From contig NZ_AVFL01000009.1 of assembly GCF_000576635.1 (NCBI RefSeq), positions 62,001-126,000 on the forward strand: a stretch of 64,000 nucleotides of DNA, given 5' to 3'. Source of the stretch: Skermanella stibiiresistens SB22. GTDB taxonomy: Bacteria; Pseudomonadota; Alphaproteobacteria; Azospirillales; Azospirillaceae. The translations under genes were made by a program, and so were the position numbers. Below the pieces are notes generated by a model that did no database searches, was not told where the DNA came from, and worked only from the letters and a program-made list of their open reading frames with translations. Of this stretch, positions 18,174 to 26,949 are shown piece after piece (within the stretch, counting starts at the first letter, position 1; every line of letters starts with the position of its first letter).

Positions 18174-19169
18174 CTACTCCGCCGCGCCCTCGTCGCCCTG
18201 CCGCTTCATCACCTCGCGCCAGCGTGTGACGTTGCGGTTGTGCTCCGCCAGCGTCTTCGCGAAGGCGTGACCGCCCGAGCCGTCGGCGACGAAATAGACG
18301 AATTCATGCTGTTCCGGATTCATCACCGCCTCCAGGGACGCTTTCCCCGGATTGGCGATCGGCGCCGGCGGCAAGCCGTCGATCATGTAGGTGTTATAGG
18401 GCGACTCGAACTTCCAATCGGCGCGCGTCAGCGGCCGACCCAACGCGCCATCGCCCTCGGTCAAGGCGTAGACCACCGTCGGGTCCGACTGGAGCTTCAT
18501 GTTCGATAGCAGCCGGTTGACGAAGACCCCTGCGACCTTCGCCCGCTCCCGCGGCACGCTGGTCTCCTTCTCGACGATCGACGCGAGGATCACCGCCTGC
18601 TCGGGAGTGTCTAGCGGCAGCGACAGCGACCGTTTGGACCAAGCGGCCTGCAGCGCGGTCCTCATCGCGGCCTGCATGCGCTTCAGCATCTCGGCGCGGC
18701 CATCGCCCCAGGAATAATGATAGGTCTCCGGCAGCAGCGATCCTTCCGCCGGCTCGTCGGTGATCTCGCCGGCCAGCGATGGCTCGTCGCGCATCAGCCG
18801 CACGACCTGGGACGACGTCAGCCCCTCGGGCACGGTGAAGCGCCGGACGACGGTCTTGCCGCTTTGCAGGATACGAAAGGCCTCGGCGATGCTGACATGG
18901 GCCGGAAACGCGTACTCGCCGGCCTTCAAAGCCCGGTTGGCGCCGGCGATCTTGGCGGCGGCGACAAAGACCAGGGGCTGGTCGACGACCCCCGCGTCGG
19001 TCAGGGCGGCGCTGATGTTGTCGAGACCGCTGCCGCGCGGAATGACGACGGCGGTTTCCGTCGCCAAGGGACCCGCGCGGTTGACGAGGTGCAGACCCCA
19101 CAACGCCGCGCCGGCGACCAGGACGATGACGAAGACCGCCCCGATCGCGATCCGGACGGCGACACGCAT
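18174..19169 (-). CDS. mltG: Endolytic transglycosylase MltG (YceG)
   Basis: Inner-membrane lytic transglycosylase that cuts nascent glycan strands and sets their length. 331 residues: one N-terminal anchor (about 5-27), a LysM-like region (VIPRGSGLDNISAALTDAGV), and the YceG catalytic domain with the conserved Glu in ILASIVEKETSVPRERAKVAG, FVNRLLSNMKLQSDPTVVY and SPYNTYMIDGLPPAPIANPG. Seven bases downstream of fabF, a conserved link between fatty-acid and wall synthesis genes. Confidence 0.94.
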   Translation of the reverse strand: MRVAVRIAIGAVFVIVLVAGAALWGLHLVNRAGPLATETAVVIPRGSGLDNISAALTDAGVVDQPLVFVAAAKIAGANRALKAGEYAFPAHVSIAEAFRILQSGKTVVRRFTVPEGLTSSQVVRLMRDEPSLAGEITDEPAEGSLLPETYHYSWGDGRAEMLKRMQAAMRTALQAAWSKRSLSLPLDTPEQAVILASIVEKETSVPRERAKVAGVFVNRLLSNMKLQSDPTVVYALTEGDGALGRPLTRADWKFESPYNTYMIDGLPPAPIANPGKASLEAVMNPEQHEFVYFVADGSGGHAFAKTLAEHNRNVTRWREVMKRQGDEGAAE

Positions 19170-19176
19170 GAGCGAC

Positions 19177-20442
19177 CTACTTGAATTCCTTGAAGACCAG
19201 CGAGGCGTTGGTGCCGCCGAACCCGAACGAGTTCGACAGGGCGGCCTTGACCCGCTTCTCCTTGGCCCGCTTCGGCACCAAGTCGACGCCAAGGCAGCTA
19301 TCCGACGGATCATCCAGGTTCAAGGTCGGCGGCACGATGCCATCGTTGATCGCCTTGATCGAGAAGATCGCCTCGACCGCACCGGCGGCACCGAGCAAGT
19401 GGCCGATCGCCGACTTGGTGGACGACATCGACACGGTCTCGATCGCCGAACCGAACAGCCGCTTGACGGCGCCCAGCTCGATCTCGTCGCCGAGCGGGGT
19501 CGAGGTGCCGTGGGCGTTGATGTAGTCGATGCCGGAGGGATCGACGCCAGCCCGCTTGAGCGCGTTGCGCATCGACCGGAAACCGCCGTTACCGTCCTCG
19601 GGCGGCGAGGTGATGTGGTAAGCGTCGCCCGACATGCCATAGCCGATCACTTCGGCATAGATCTTGGCGCCACGCCGCTTGGCGTGCTCCAGTTCCTCCA
19701 GCACGACGACGCCGGAGCCCTCGCCCATCACGAAGCCATCGCGGCCCTTGTCATAGGGGCGGGAAGCCTCCGATGGGCGGTCGTTGTAGCCGGTCGACAG
19801 CGCGCGGGCCGACGAGAAGCCGGCGATGCCCAGGCGGCTCACCGCCGCCTCGGTGCCGCCGGCCAGCATGACGTCGGCGTCTTCCCACATGATCAGGCGG
19901 GCGGCGTCGCCAATGGCGTGCGCGCCGGTCGAGCAGGCGGTGACCGCCGAATGATTGGGTCCCTTGAAGCCATACATGATCGAGACATGGCCGGAGGCCA
20001 AATTGATCAGGCTCGCGGGAATGAAGAAGGGGGAGATGCGGCGCGGCCCCTTCTCGTGAAGGGTGATCGAGCCCTCGTAGATGCCGATCAGGCCGCCGAT
20101 GCCGGAGCCGATCATGACACCGGTCTTCTCGCGCTCCTCGTCGGTCTGGGGAACCCATCCACTGTCCGCCACGGCCTCGCGGGCGGCGGCGATGGCCAGC
20201 ACGATGAACTCGTCCATCTTGCGCTGGTCCTTGGTCGACACGTGGTCGTCCGCGTTGAACAGACCCTCGGCGGTGGGGCCACGGGGCACCTGCCCCGCGA
20301 TCTTGGCCGGCAGATCGGACACGTCGAACGACGTGATGCCACGCAAGCCGGATTCGCCCTTTATGAGACGTTCCCAGTTGTTCTGAACGCCTACCCCGAG
20401 GGGCGACACCATCCCGAGACCGGTTACGACGACACGTCTCAT
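19177..20442 (-). CDS. fabF: 3-oxoacyl-[acyl-carrier-protein] synthase II FabF
   Basis: Condensing enzyme that elongates acyl-ACP with malonyl-ACP. 421 residues: RRVVVTGLGMVSPLGVGVQN, nucleophile Cys in TACSTGAHAIGDAA, catalytic His in NAHGTSTPLGDEIE and the second His in STKSAIGHLLGAAGAVEA. The glycine-rich end FGFGGTNASLVF completes the thiolase fold. Lies between acpP and mltG in the standard fab order. Confidence 0.96.
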   Translation of the reverse strand: MRRVVVTGLGMVSPLGVGVQNNWERLIKGESGLRGITSFDVSDLPAKIAGQVPRGPTAEGLFNADDHVSTKDQRKMDEFIVLAIAAAREAVADSGWVPQTDEEREKTGVMIGSGIGGLIGIYEGSITLHEKGPRRISPFFIPASLINLASGHVSIMYGFKGPNHSAVTACSTGAHAIGDAARLIMWEDADVMLAGGTEAAVSRLGIAGFSSARALSTGYNDRPSEASRPYDKGRDGFVMGEGSGVVVLEELEHAKRRGAKIYAEVIGYGMSGDAYHITSPPEDGNGGFRSMRNALKRAGVDPSGIDYINAHGTSTPLGDEIELGAVKRLFGSAIETVSMSSTKSAIGHLLGAAGAVEAIFSIKAINDGIVPPTLNLDDPSDSCLGVDLVPKRAKEKRVKAALSNSFGFGGTNASLVFKEFK

Positions 20443-20579
20443 GATTTATCCTGAACTGCTCGTGCCTTGCTTCAAAGGCCCTGGGGCGTGATAAGCCCGG
20501 AGATTGTTGGCGCTGGATGGCAGGCGTTGGTCGGCCAGGTCATGGACCTGGCCGTGCCCCCGCGACCCTCGACCGGGGC

Positions 20580-20819
20580 TCAGGCCGCGGCGTTCGCCTT
20601 GATGAAGTCGATCGCGTCCTTGACGGTCAGGATCTTCTCCGCGGCGTCATCGGGGATCTCGCACCCGAACTCCTCCTCGAACGCCATGACCAGCTCGACA
20701 GTGTCCAGGCTGTCGGCGCCCAGATCGTCGATGAAGCTGGCATTCTCGGTAACCTTGGCCTCTTCGGCACCCAAGTGCTCGATGACGATCTTCTTAACGC
20801 GCTCGGCGATGTCACTCAT
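20580..20819 (-). CDS. acpP: Acyl carrier protein AcpP
   Basis: 79 residues with the phosphopantetheine attachment Ser37 in [13 protein letters not shown]; acidic, as expected. Carries acyl chains during fatty-acid synthesis. On its own strand the roughly 170-base upstream region contains two small hairpins (stems TCTGG/CCAGA at 20869-20881 and GGGG/CCCC at 20853-20864) and TAATAT (about 20883-20888) as a possible -10. An independent promoter is common for acpP because it is needed in large amounts. Confidence 0.97.
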   Translation of the reverse strand: MSDIAERVKKIVIEHLGAEEAKVTENASFIDDLGADSLDTVELVMAFEEEFGCEIPDDAAEKILTVKDAIDFIKANAAA

Positions 20820-20996
20820 CTTTACAAACCTTCCCGAATCTTTCGTTTGATTGGGGTGAGCCCCGACGTCTGGACACCAGATATTATCGGCCCAACCCGT
20901 TAGTGTCGGCCCCATGAAAAGTGCCGTCACATAACACACTTGAGCGGGGTTGACCAGCACCCCCGCCAACAACCGGCACTGCGCAGCCATGTCACC

Positions 20997-21734
20997 TTAG
21001 ATCATGGCCATGCCGCCATTGATATGCAACGTCTGCCCCGTCACGTAGCCGGCCTGTTCGCTCGCCAGATAGACGACGCCGGCGGCGATGTCCCTCGGGT
21101 CGCCCAGCCGGCCGGCCGGGACGGCGCCCGTCAGCTTTTGCTTTTGCTCGTCTGGCAGCACGTCGGTCATCGCGGTCGCGATGAAGCCCGGTGCCACACA
21201 GTTGACCGTGATGTTCCGCGACGCGACCTCGGCGGCCAGCGCCTTCGACATGCCGATCATGCCGGCCTTGCTCGCCGCGTAGTTCGCCTGCCCCGGATTG
21301 CCGGTGACGCCGACGATCGACGTGATGCCGATGATGCGGCCCCAGCGGCGCTTCATCATGCCGCGCAGGACCGCCCGCGACAGGCGGAAGCCCGCCGTCA
21401 GGTTGACGTCCAGCACCAGCTGCCAATCCTCGTCCTTCATGCGCATGGCGAGACCATCGCGGGTCAGGCCGGCGTTGTTGACCAGGATGTCCACCTGCCC
21501 CATCGCCGATTCGGCCGTCTTGATCAGCGCCTCGGTGGCCGCCGTGTTGCTCAGGTTGGCCGGCGTCACGAAGGCGCGCTCGCCCAGCTCCAAAGCCAGC
21601 GCCTCGAGCGCCTCGACCTTGGTGCCGGACAGCGCCACGGAGGCGCCCTGGGCGTGGAGGGCCCGCGCGATGGCGGCTCCGATGCCGCCGGAAGCGCCGG
21701 TCACCAGCGCTGATTTACCCGTCAGATCGAACAT
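20997..21734 (-). CDS. fabG: 3-oxoacyl-[acyl-carrier-protein] reductase FabG
   Basis: NADPH-dependent first reduction of fatty-acid elongation. 245 residues from ATG 21734 (TTG 21737 is also in frame). Motifs: VTGASGGIGAAIARAL, NNAGLTRD, active-site Ser in ITSIVGVTGNPGQANYAASK with Tyr-x-x-x-Lys, and the C-terminal YVTGQTLHINGGMAMI. Between fabD and acpP. Confidence 0.95.
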   Translation of the reverse strand: MFDLTGKSALVTGASGGIGAAIARALHAQGASVALSGTKVEALEALALELGERAFVTPANLSNTAATEALIKTAESAMGQVDILVNNAGLTRDGLAMRMKDEDWQLVLDVNLTAGFRLSRAVLRGMMKRRWGRIIGITSIVGVTGNPGQANYAASKAGMIGMSKALAAEVASRNITVNCVAPGFIATAMTDVLPDEQKQKLTGAVPAGRLGDPRDIAAGVVYLASEQAGYVTGQTLHINGGMAMI

Positions 21735-21813
21735 CAATGGCCTCGACGTGAATTCGGCGGGAGGACCGCGTGACGTGATGCCATCCCCGACGCCATCATT
21801 GTAAAGGAATGAC

Positions 21814-22758
21814 TCACGAGACCTTCTTGAGGAAGGCCTCGATGTCGGCCGGCCCCTGGATCGACACGCCGGCGATCTCGCGGTCGATCCGCTTGGCCAA
21901 CCCGCTCAGGACCTTGCCCGCGCCCAATTCGACCAGGGTGTCGACACCCTGCTCCTTCATGAACAGCACGCTCTCGCGCCAGCGCACCAGCCCCGTGACC
22001 TGATCGACCAGCAGGCGGCGGATCTCGTCCGGGCTGATGACGGCTTGCGCCGTCACGTTGGCCACCACCGGCACCGTCGGGCCACGCAGCTCGACATTGG
22101 CGAGCGCCTCAGCCATGGCCTCGGCGGCCGGAGCCATCAGCTCGCAGTGGAAGGGTGCGCTGACCGGCAGCAGGATCGACCGCTTGGCGCCCTTGCCCGC
22201 CGCGATGGCGATGGCGCGCTCCACAGCGGCGCGGTGTCCGCTGACGACCACCTGCCCCGGCGCGTTGTCGTTGGCGGTCGAGCAGATCTCTCCCTGGGCC
22301 GCCTCGGCCGCGATCTCCTGAGCGGCGGCAAGATCCAGCCCCAGCAACGCGGCCATGGCGCCCTCGCCAACCGGCACCGCCTTCTGCATCGCCTGGCCGC
22401 GCAGCTTCAACAGGCGCGCGGTGTCGGCCAGACTGAAGGTGCCTGCGGCGGCCAGCGCCGAATACTCGCCCAGGGAATGACCGGCCACGAAGCTCGCGGC
22501 CTTGTGCAGTTCCACCCCGCCCTCGCGCTCCAGCACCCGCAGGACGGCGACGCTCACCGCCATCAGCGCCGGCTGGGCGTTCTCCGTCAGCGTCAGGTCG
22601 CTCTCGGGCCCCTCGAACATGAGGGAGGAAAGCTTCTGCGACAGAGCCTCGTCGACCTCCTGGAAGGTGTGGCGGGCGATCTGGAAGGCATCGGACAGTT
22701 CCCGGCCCATGCCGACAGCTTGGCTACCCTGGCCTGGAAAGACGAACGCGCGGGTCAT
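21814..22758 (-). CDS. fabD: Malonyl-CoA:ACP transacylase FabD
   Basis: Loads malonyl groups on ACP. 314 residues: AFVFPGQGSQAVGMG at the start, nucleophile Ser in VAGHSLGEYSALAAAG, the His of APFHCELMAPAAEAM and a terminal VELGAGKVLSGLAKRID. First gene of the leftward fab operon. Confidence 0.96.
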   Translation of the reverse strand: MTRAFVFPGQGSQAVGMGRELSDAFQIARHTFQEVDEALSQKLSSLMFEGPESDLTLTENAQPALMAVSVAVLRVLEREGGVELHKAASFVAGHSLGEYSALAAAGTFSLADTARLLKLRGQAMQKAVPVGEGAMAALLGLDLAAAQEIAAEAAQGEICSTANDNAPGQVVVSGHRAAVERAIAIAAGKGAKRSILLPVSAPFHCELMAPAAEAMAEALANVELRGPTVPVVANVTAQAVISPDEIRRLLVDQVTGLVRWRESVLFMKEQGVDTLVELGAGKVLSGLAKRIDREIAGVSIQGPADIEAFLKKVS

Positions 22759-23000
22759 GACCGGTCCTGTATGACTGGATGGCGCCTCGGAGGGACGCCA
22801 AAATGGCCGACAGTCATACCGCTTGAACGAGTTAAGTCAAGACCGCCTGAATCGGAACGCCCCACGCCCCGGCCTTCAGGCTGACGCCAGTCCGATCCAA
22901 AGCGGTCCGAACTGATCAGCTTTCAACCGTAGTCGCGCGACGGCTGGTTGAGACGGACCTCGCTCCTTGCCGAAGGCTAATTTTCCGACCGCTGTTTTAA

Positions 23001-23124
23001 ACACAGATGAAGAGGATTCACAGGATGGACACGGATCCATCGAGGTGGACCCCTCATCCACCTCGATGATGAGCGGAAGAGTCGATCCATCTGTGTCCAT
23101 CCTGTGAATCCTCTTCATCTGTGT
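23001..23124. repeat. Nested inverted repeat: 32-bp perfect arms plus 11-bp inner hairpin
   Basis: Bases 23001-23032 and 23093-23124 are exact reverse complements over 32 bp; the left arm begins ACACAGATGAAGAGG. Inside, ATCGAGGTGGA (23039-23049) and TCCACCTCGAT (23057-23067) form an 11-bp stem with a 7-base loop. Arm sequences of this kind (ACAGATG...GGATTCACAGGATGGAC) occur as dispersed intergenic palindromes in many bacteria, so a mobile or REP-like origin is inferred. No transposase gene is nearby. Confidence 0.85.
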
Positions 23125-23209
23125 AAAAGAATCACATTCCAGTAGGAAAACGGGACCGGAGTGGATCAAGGCCATTCCGATCGCTCTCATGAAAAGGTGA
23201 AATTTTCCT

Positions 23210-23244
23210 AATTAGCCGTCAAATCCATTGACTTTCGGCTAATT
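23210..23244 (+). promoter_or_regulatory. Inverted repeat around a -35-like TTGACT; possible operator
   Basis: AATTAGCCG (23210-23218) and CGGCTAATT (23236-23244) are perfect 9-bp inverted arms, 17 bases apart. TTGACT (23228-23233) lies between them and an AT-rich -10-like stretch (ATTAAAAT) begins at 23251. Sits about 50 bases before the terminase-like gene, as expected for a repressor site. Confidence 0.45.
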
Positions 23245-23291
23245 TATAGGATTAAAATCTGGTTCAAGTAATCCAACGCCGAAGGCCCGCC

Positions 23292-24011
23292 ATGATCGCC
23301 CCAGCCCCCACCAGCATGCGCCCCATGTCCTCAACCGCTCCTCTCGTGACGCGGCAAGAGTTGTTCTGCGAAGCCATGGCGGCGGGGGCGTCCGCGGCCG
23401 AGGCGGCACGGCGGTCGGGGTACTCGGCCAAGGGGGCCAAGCAGCGCGGTCACTTCCTGATGAGCCAGGCCGCGATCCGGCTCCGCGTCGACCAGCTTCG
23501 CGCCCGGCACCGCGCTTTCCACAAGGCGGAACTCGACAATGCCGCCGAGATCATGGAGATGGCCATCGGCGACGCGCTCGACGCGAAGAAGCCGATGCAG
23601 GTCATGCGCGTGGTCGAATTCCGCCTGAAGCTGATCGGCGTCATCCAGGACCGGCGCATCGCCCACCATTATAATGACGACCGTCCGTCCCCCGACGCCG
23701 ATGTCGAGGACATGCCCGCCGATCCGGCCGAATGGCTGGACGGCATCCCGGCGGGATTGGACGAAACTCCGCCACCAGACGAAGCTCCGGTAGTGACCAA
23801 GGATGACCTTCCGGCCGGTTCGGAGGGTGACCCCGAACCGGCCTCGCCCACTCCCCTCCCGCCGGCCAGCGTGATCCAGGCGATCGGGAGCGGGCTTCCC
23901 CCGCATTTCATCAGGGATCTCCCGGCCGAAATCCTGGACGACCTGTGCGACGGGATGGCCGACCTGACACCGGCCCAGCTCAGGAAGCTCACGGCCGACC
24001 TGGTGGCGTGA
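23292..24011 (+). CDS. Terminase-small-subunit-like HTH protein (orphan)
   Basis: 239 residues. Residues about 20-75 (LVTRQELFCEAMAAGASAAE, then AARRSGYSAKGAKQRGHFLM) resemble the N-terminal helix-turn-helix of phage terminase small subunits. A helical region follows (LDNAAEIMEMAIGDALD), then an acidic Pro-rich linker (about 130-190) and a helical tail ending PAQLRKLTADLVA. No large terminase, portal or capsid gene is near, so it is a phage remnant or a domesticated DNA-binding protein. An inverted-repeat operator candidate precedes it. Confidence 0.6.
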   Translation: MIAPAPTSMRPMSSTAPLVTRQELFCEAMAAGASAAEAARRSGYSAKGAKQRGHFLMSQAAIRLRVDQLRARHRAFHKAELDNAAEIMEMAIGDALDAKKPMQVMRVVEFRLKLIGVIQDRRIAHHYNDDRPSPDADVEDMPADPAEWLDGIPAGLDETPPPDEAPVVTKDDLPAGSEGDPEPASPTPLPPASVIQAIGSGLPPHFIRDLPAEILDDLCDGMADLTPAQLRKLTADLVA

Positions 24012-24057
24012 ACCCCGTCAAACCGTGTTCGGAGCCAGGGCTGTCAAGCTTATTCGC

Positions 24058-24085
24058 TTGCCCGCGGACCGCCGATGTGTATAGT
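24058..24085 (+). promoter_or_regulatory. Probable promoter of the rpsF operon
   Basis: TTGCCC (24058-24063), 16-base spacer, TATAGT (24080-24085). This leaves a leader of about 110 bases before rpsF. Some bacteria use such leaders for S6:S18 autoregulation; I did not identify that motif with confidence. Confidence 0.55.
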
Positions 24086-24203
24086 GCGCCGCTTCCAAAG
24101 CTCCTTGCCGGCGCACGCCAAGCGTCCGGCTAGGTCCGACAGGCTGACGCCGGCATTTCGCCGACCCGCAGCTCCGGGCCGCTAACAGCCATGGGGAGAC
24201 CAA

Positions 24204-24671
24204 ATGGCGAATTACGAGTGCGTGTTCATCGCACGCCAGGACATCTCGACCGCGCAGGTCGAGGCGCTCACCGAGACCTACGCGACGATCATTCGCGAAA
24301 ACGGTGGCGAGATCTCCAAGACCGAGCAGTGGGGCCTCAAGACCCTCACCTACAAGATCAAGAAGAACCGCAAGGGTCACTACGTGATGTTCAACCTTGT
24401 CGCCCCTCCGGCCGCCGTGGCCGAGATGGAGCGCAACATGAGCATCAGCGAAGACATCCTGCGCTTCATGACCGTGCGCGTCGACGAGTTGGAAGCCGGC
24501 CCGTCCGCCATGATGCAGAGCCGCAACGAGCGCGGTGATCGTGGCGACCGCGGCGATCGTGGTGACCGCGGCGGCCGTCGTTTCGACGGTGATCGCGGCG
24601 ACCGTGGTGATCGCGGCGATCGCGGCCCCCGTCCTCCCCGCCGCACTGAATTCGAAGGAGAGCAGGCATGA
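24204..24671 (+). CDS. rpsF: 30S ribosomal protein S6 with an RGD-repeat C-terminal tail
   Basis: Residues 1-95 are a standard S6 ([37 protein letters not shown]), which forms the S6:S18 pair on the 30S platform. The tail (about 108-155) has tandem GDR/RGD units interrupted by RRFDGD and ends [12 protein letters not shown]. Acidic or low-complexity S6 tails occur in alphaproteobacteria; this Arg/Gly/Asp repeat is longer and more regular than usual. GGGGAG precedes the ATG. Overlaps rpsR by 4 bases. Confidence 0.95.
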   Translation: MANYECVFIARQDISTAQVEALTETYATIIRENGGEISKTEQWGLKTLTYKIKKNRKGHYVMFNLVAPPAAVAEMERNMSISEDILRFMTVRVDELEAGPSAMMQSRNERGDRGDRGDRGDRGGRRFDGDRGDRGDRGDRGPRPPRRTEFEGEQA

Positions 24672-24934
24672 CCGGCCCATCATCCTCCGGCGGCCGCTCT
24701 GGTGGCGGTCCCCGTCGTCCGTTCTTCCGCCGCCGCAAGACCTGCCCGTTCTCGGGTCCGAACGCCCCGGCGATCGACTACAAGGACATCAAGCTGCTGT
24801 CGCGGTTCATCTCCGAGCGCGGCAAGATCGTGCCGAGCCGGATCACCGCGGTGTCGACCAAGAAGCAGCGCGAGCTGGCGCGAGCCATCAAGCGCGCCCG
24901 CTTCCTGGCGCTACTGCCGTACATCGTGAAATAA
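24668..24934 (+). CDS. rpsR: 30S ribosomal protein S18
   Basis: 88 residues: [40 protein letters not shown] and [18 protein letters not shown], all standard S18. Binds S6 and 16S rRNA on the platform. A single Cys in the CPF motif is seen. Coupled to rpsF by a 4-base overlap. Confidence 0.97.
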   Translation: MTGPSSSGGRSGGGPRRPFFRRRKTCPFSGPNAPAIDYKDIKLLSRFISERGKIVPSRITAVSTKKQRELARAIKRARFLALLPYIVK

Positions 24935-24967
24935 GCACCCTGTCAAAGGGCGAGGTGGAACGGCGTC

Positions 24968-25942
24968 ATGCGTAATGCCCTGCTGATGTCGATCGGCGGT
25001 GGCGTGCTCAGCGCGCTGCTCTATCTTTCCGTGACGACTGGCGGCCTAGGCGCGGTCATCCTGGCGTATCTGGCGCCATTGCCACTGCTGATGGTCGGGT
25101 TGGGATTGGGCCTGCGGTCCTTCGCGATCGCCGGCACGCTCGCCGTCCTGATCGTCGCCGCGTTCGGTGGACCGCTCTTCGGACTGTCCTATGGTCTGGC
25201 GAACGGCGCCGTCGTGGCGTTGATCATCCGGCAAGCCCTGCTGGCCCGGCCTGGGCCCGATGGGCGGCTGGAATGGTACCCGCCGGGATTGCTGCTGATG
25301 GCGCTGACCGGTTTCGGTCTGGCCGGATTGATGGCGGCGGCCCTGCTGACGCTGGGCGATCCGGGTGGGCTCGAAGGGTCGGTGCGGGAGTTCCTCTCGG
25401 TCGCCTTCGGCGATGCCGCCGGAGCGGTCGCGACGGTGGAGCCGGGTGGCGGTTCGGCGGCTGGTGAGTTGCCGGCTGGTGAGCTGATCGACGGGTTCGC
25501 CCAGGTCTTCCCGGCGATGGTGGTGGTTTCGTGGCTCACGATGGCGATCATCAACGCGGCGCTGGCGCAAGGTGTCCTGCTGCGGTTTGGCCGCAATCTC
25601 CGTCCCGCGATGCGGATCGCGGAGGTCGAGTTGCCGAATTGGGCGCCCTTGCCGTTGGCGTTGGCCGGAGCCTTGGCCCTGCTGGGCGGCGATGGTCAGT
25701 TGGGCTATCTGGCGCTCAACGTGGCGATCGTGCTGCTGGTGCCATTCTTCTTCGCCGGGCTGGCCGTGGTTCACGCCTTTGCCAGTGGGCGGCAGGCCCG
25801 GACCCTGCTGCTGGTGGTGTTCTATTTCTTTTTGCTGGTGTCCGGCTGGCCGATCGCCATGGTCGTCGGCCTTGGTGTGATTGAGCAATGGGCCGGGCTG
25901 CGCCGGCGGTTCGTCCGGACCGGCCCGGATCAGGAGAACTAG
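24968..25942 (+). CDS. DUF2232 domain-containing membrane protein (YybS-like)
   Basis: 324 residues, about eight membrane helices, with a short hydrophilic loop around residues 150-180. Begins [20 protein letters not shown]. Proteins of this family are often encoded between rpsR and rplI in alphaproteobacteria; function is unknown. Only two bases separate its stop from the rplI ATG, so it is probably transcribed with the ribosomal genes. Confidence 0.75.
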   Translation: MRNALLMSIGGGVLSALLYLSVTTGGLGAVILAYLAPLPLLMVGLGLGLRSFAIAGTLAVLIVAAFGGPLFGLSYGLANGAVVALIIRQALLARPGPDGRLEWYPPGLLLMALTGFGLAGLMAAALLTLGDPGGLEGSVREFLSVAFGDAAGAVATVEPGGGSAAGELPAGELIDGFAQVFPAMVVVSWLTMAIINAALAQGVLLRFGRNLRPAMRIAEVELPNWAPLPLALAGALALLGGDGQLGYLALNVAIVLLVPFFFAGLAVVHAFASGRQARTLLLVVFYFFLLVSGWPIAMVVGLGVIEQWAGLRRRFVRTGPDQEN

Positions 25943-25944
25943 TC

Positions 25945-26520
25945 ATGGATATCATTCTGTTGGAGCGGGTCGAGAAGCTCGGCCAGATGGGTCAGGTCGT
26001 CAAGGTTCGGCCCGGCTATGCGCGCAACTTCCTGCTGCCGCAGAAGAAGGCCCTGCGCGCGACGAAGGCGAACCTCGCCTTCTTCGAGACGCAGAAGGCC
26101 CAGCTCGAGGCGCAGAACCTCGAGCGCCGCAAGGATGCCGAGCAGGTCGCCGGCAAGATGAAGGGCGTGTCCGTCATCATCACCCGTCAGGCCGCCGAAT
26201 CCGGCATGCTCTACGGGTCGGTCAACGGCCGCGACATCTCCGAGGCGGTGACCGAGGCCGGCTACACGGTCGAGCGCAATCAGGTCGCGATCAGCGATCC
26301 GATCAAGAGCCTCGGCCTGTACGACATCCGCGTCATCCTCCACCCCGAGGTCAGCGTCAACGTCCGCGTGAACGTCGCCCGCACGCTCGAAGAGGCCCAG
26401 ATGCAGGCCCAGCGTGGCGGCATGGTGTCCACCGCGGACCTGCTGGCCGAAGAGGAAGAGGCCGAGGCCGCCGCCGAAGCCGCCGCCGCCGCAGCGGACG
26501 AGGAAGACGAGAACGCCTGA
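25945..26520 (+). CDS. rplI: 50S ribosomal protein L9
   Basis: 191 residues: [20 protein letters not shown] with [16 protein letters not shown] (N-terminal rRNA-binding domain), a long connecting helix, and the C-terminal domain ending near [17 protein letters not shown]. An extra acidic Glu/Ala-rich tail (about 165-191) is usual in alphaproteobacteria. AGGAG lies before ATG 25945. Followed by a strong terminator. Confidence 0.97.
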   Translation: MDIILLERVEKLGQMGQVVKVRPGYARNFLLPQKKALRATKANLAFFETQKAQLEAQNLERRKDAEQVAGKMKGVSVIITRQAAESGMLYGSVNGRDISEAVTEAGYTVERNQVAISDPIKSLGLYDIRVILHPEVSVNVRVNVARTLEEAQMQAQRGGMVSTADLLAEEEEAEAAAEAAAAAADEEDENA

Positions 26521-26552
26521 CCGGCGTCCTCGGCTTTCCCGTCGAGACCATG

Positions 26553-26591
26553 CGAAAAGCCCGCCGGCTGTGGCAGCCGGCGGGCTTTTCG
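26553..26591 (+). terminator. Rho-independent terminator of the rpsF-rplI operon
   Basis: CGAAAAGCCCGCCGGCTG (26553-26570) pairs perfectly with 26574-26591 over 18 bp with a 3-base loop. The A-rich base and TTTTC on the other side make it usable from both directions. Confidence 0.9.
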
Positions 26592-26644
26592 TGCTTTCGG
26601 AATTGATCCTGTGAAACCCGCCCTCGACGCGAAGGATCGGCAAC

Positions 26645-26830
26645 TCAACCGTTGATCATGGTCTCAAGTTCGTCGGTGTAGACAGCATTCCTGTCCAGTT
26701 TAGCCGAGGCATCGCTCGCGGTGAAGTTGAGCATCAGGGAGCCAAGAATGATGCCGATAATCAATCCGGCCGCGGCCCCCATGTGCCCACCACTGTCGTT
26801 TTCGTCATGTCTTGGTTCGTGAAACTGCAT
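26645..26830 (-). CDS. Hypothetical small membrane protein
   Basis: 61 residues from ATG 26830. A polar, His/Asp/Glu-rich start (QFHEPRHDENDSGGH) is followed by one hydrophobic helix (GAAAGLIIGIILGSLMLNF) and an acidic end. GAGAGGG lies just before the ATG. The family is not recognised. It faces rplI across the terminator. Confidence 0.5.
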   Translation of the reverse strand: MQFHEPRHDENDSGGHMGAAAGLIIGIILGSLMLNFTASDASAKLDRNAVYTDELETMING

Positions 26831-26949
26831 CAAGCCCTCTCGATATCTGTCTTTGCAACAGACTATCCGGGCAGATGTTGCGACAAGCCTAACGCCGACT
26901 GTTGAGCCAAACTTGGCTCAACTTCGCATACCTACAGCGATGCTCGTGC

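Larger units (their letters stand above)
22759..23291. other. 533-bp gene-free region with a long inverted repeat and an AT-rich promoter area
   Basis: Between divergent fabD and the terminase-like gene. It contains a 32-bp perfect inverted repeat (23001-23124) and, further right, a low-GC stretch (about 23190-23280) with a second inverted repeat and a possible promoter. No coding frame here is convincing. Confidence 0.6.

Noticed and set aside
23001-23124. Considered as a CRISPR array or attachment site
   Set aside because: There are two inverted arms, not regularly spaced direct repeats, and no integrase or cas gene nearby.
23292-24011. Considered evidence for a prophage
   Set aside because: Only one phage-like gene; both flanks are core operons with no integrase, portal or capsid genes.
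24090-24203. Possible S6:S18 autoregulatory leader before rpsF
   Set aside because: The leader length is suitable, but I could not place the required stem and bulge with confidence.
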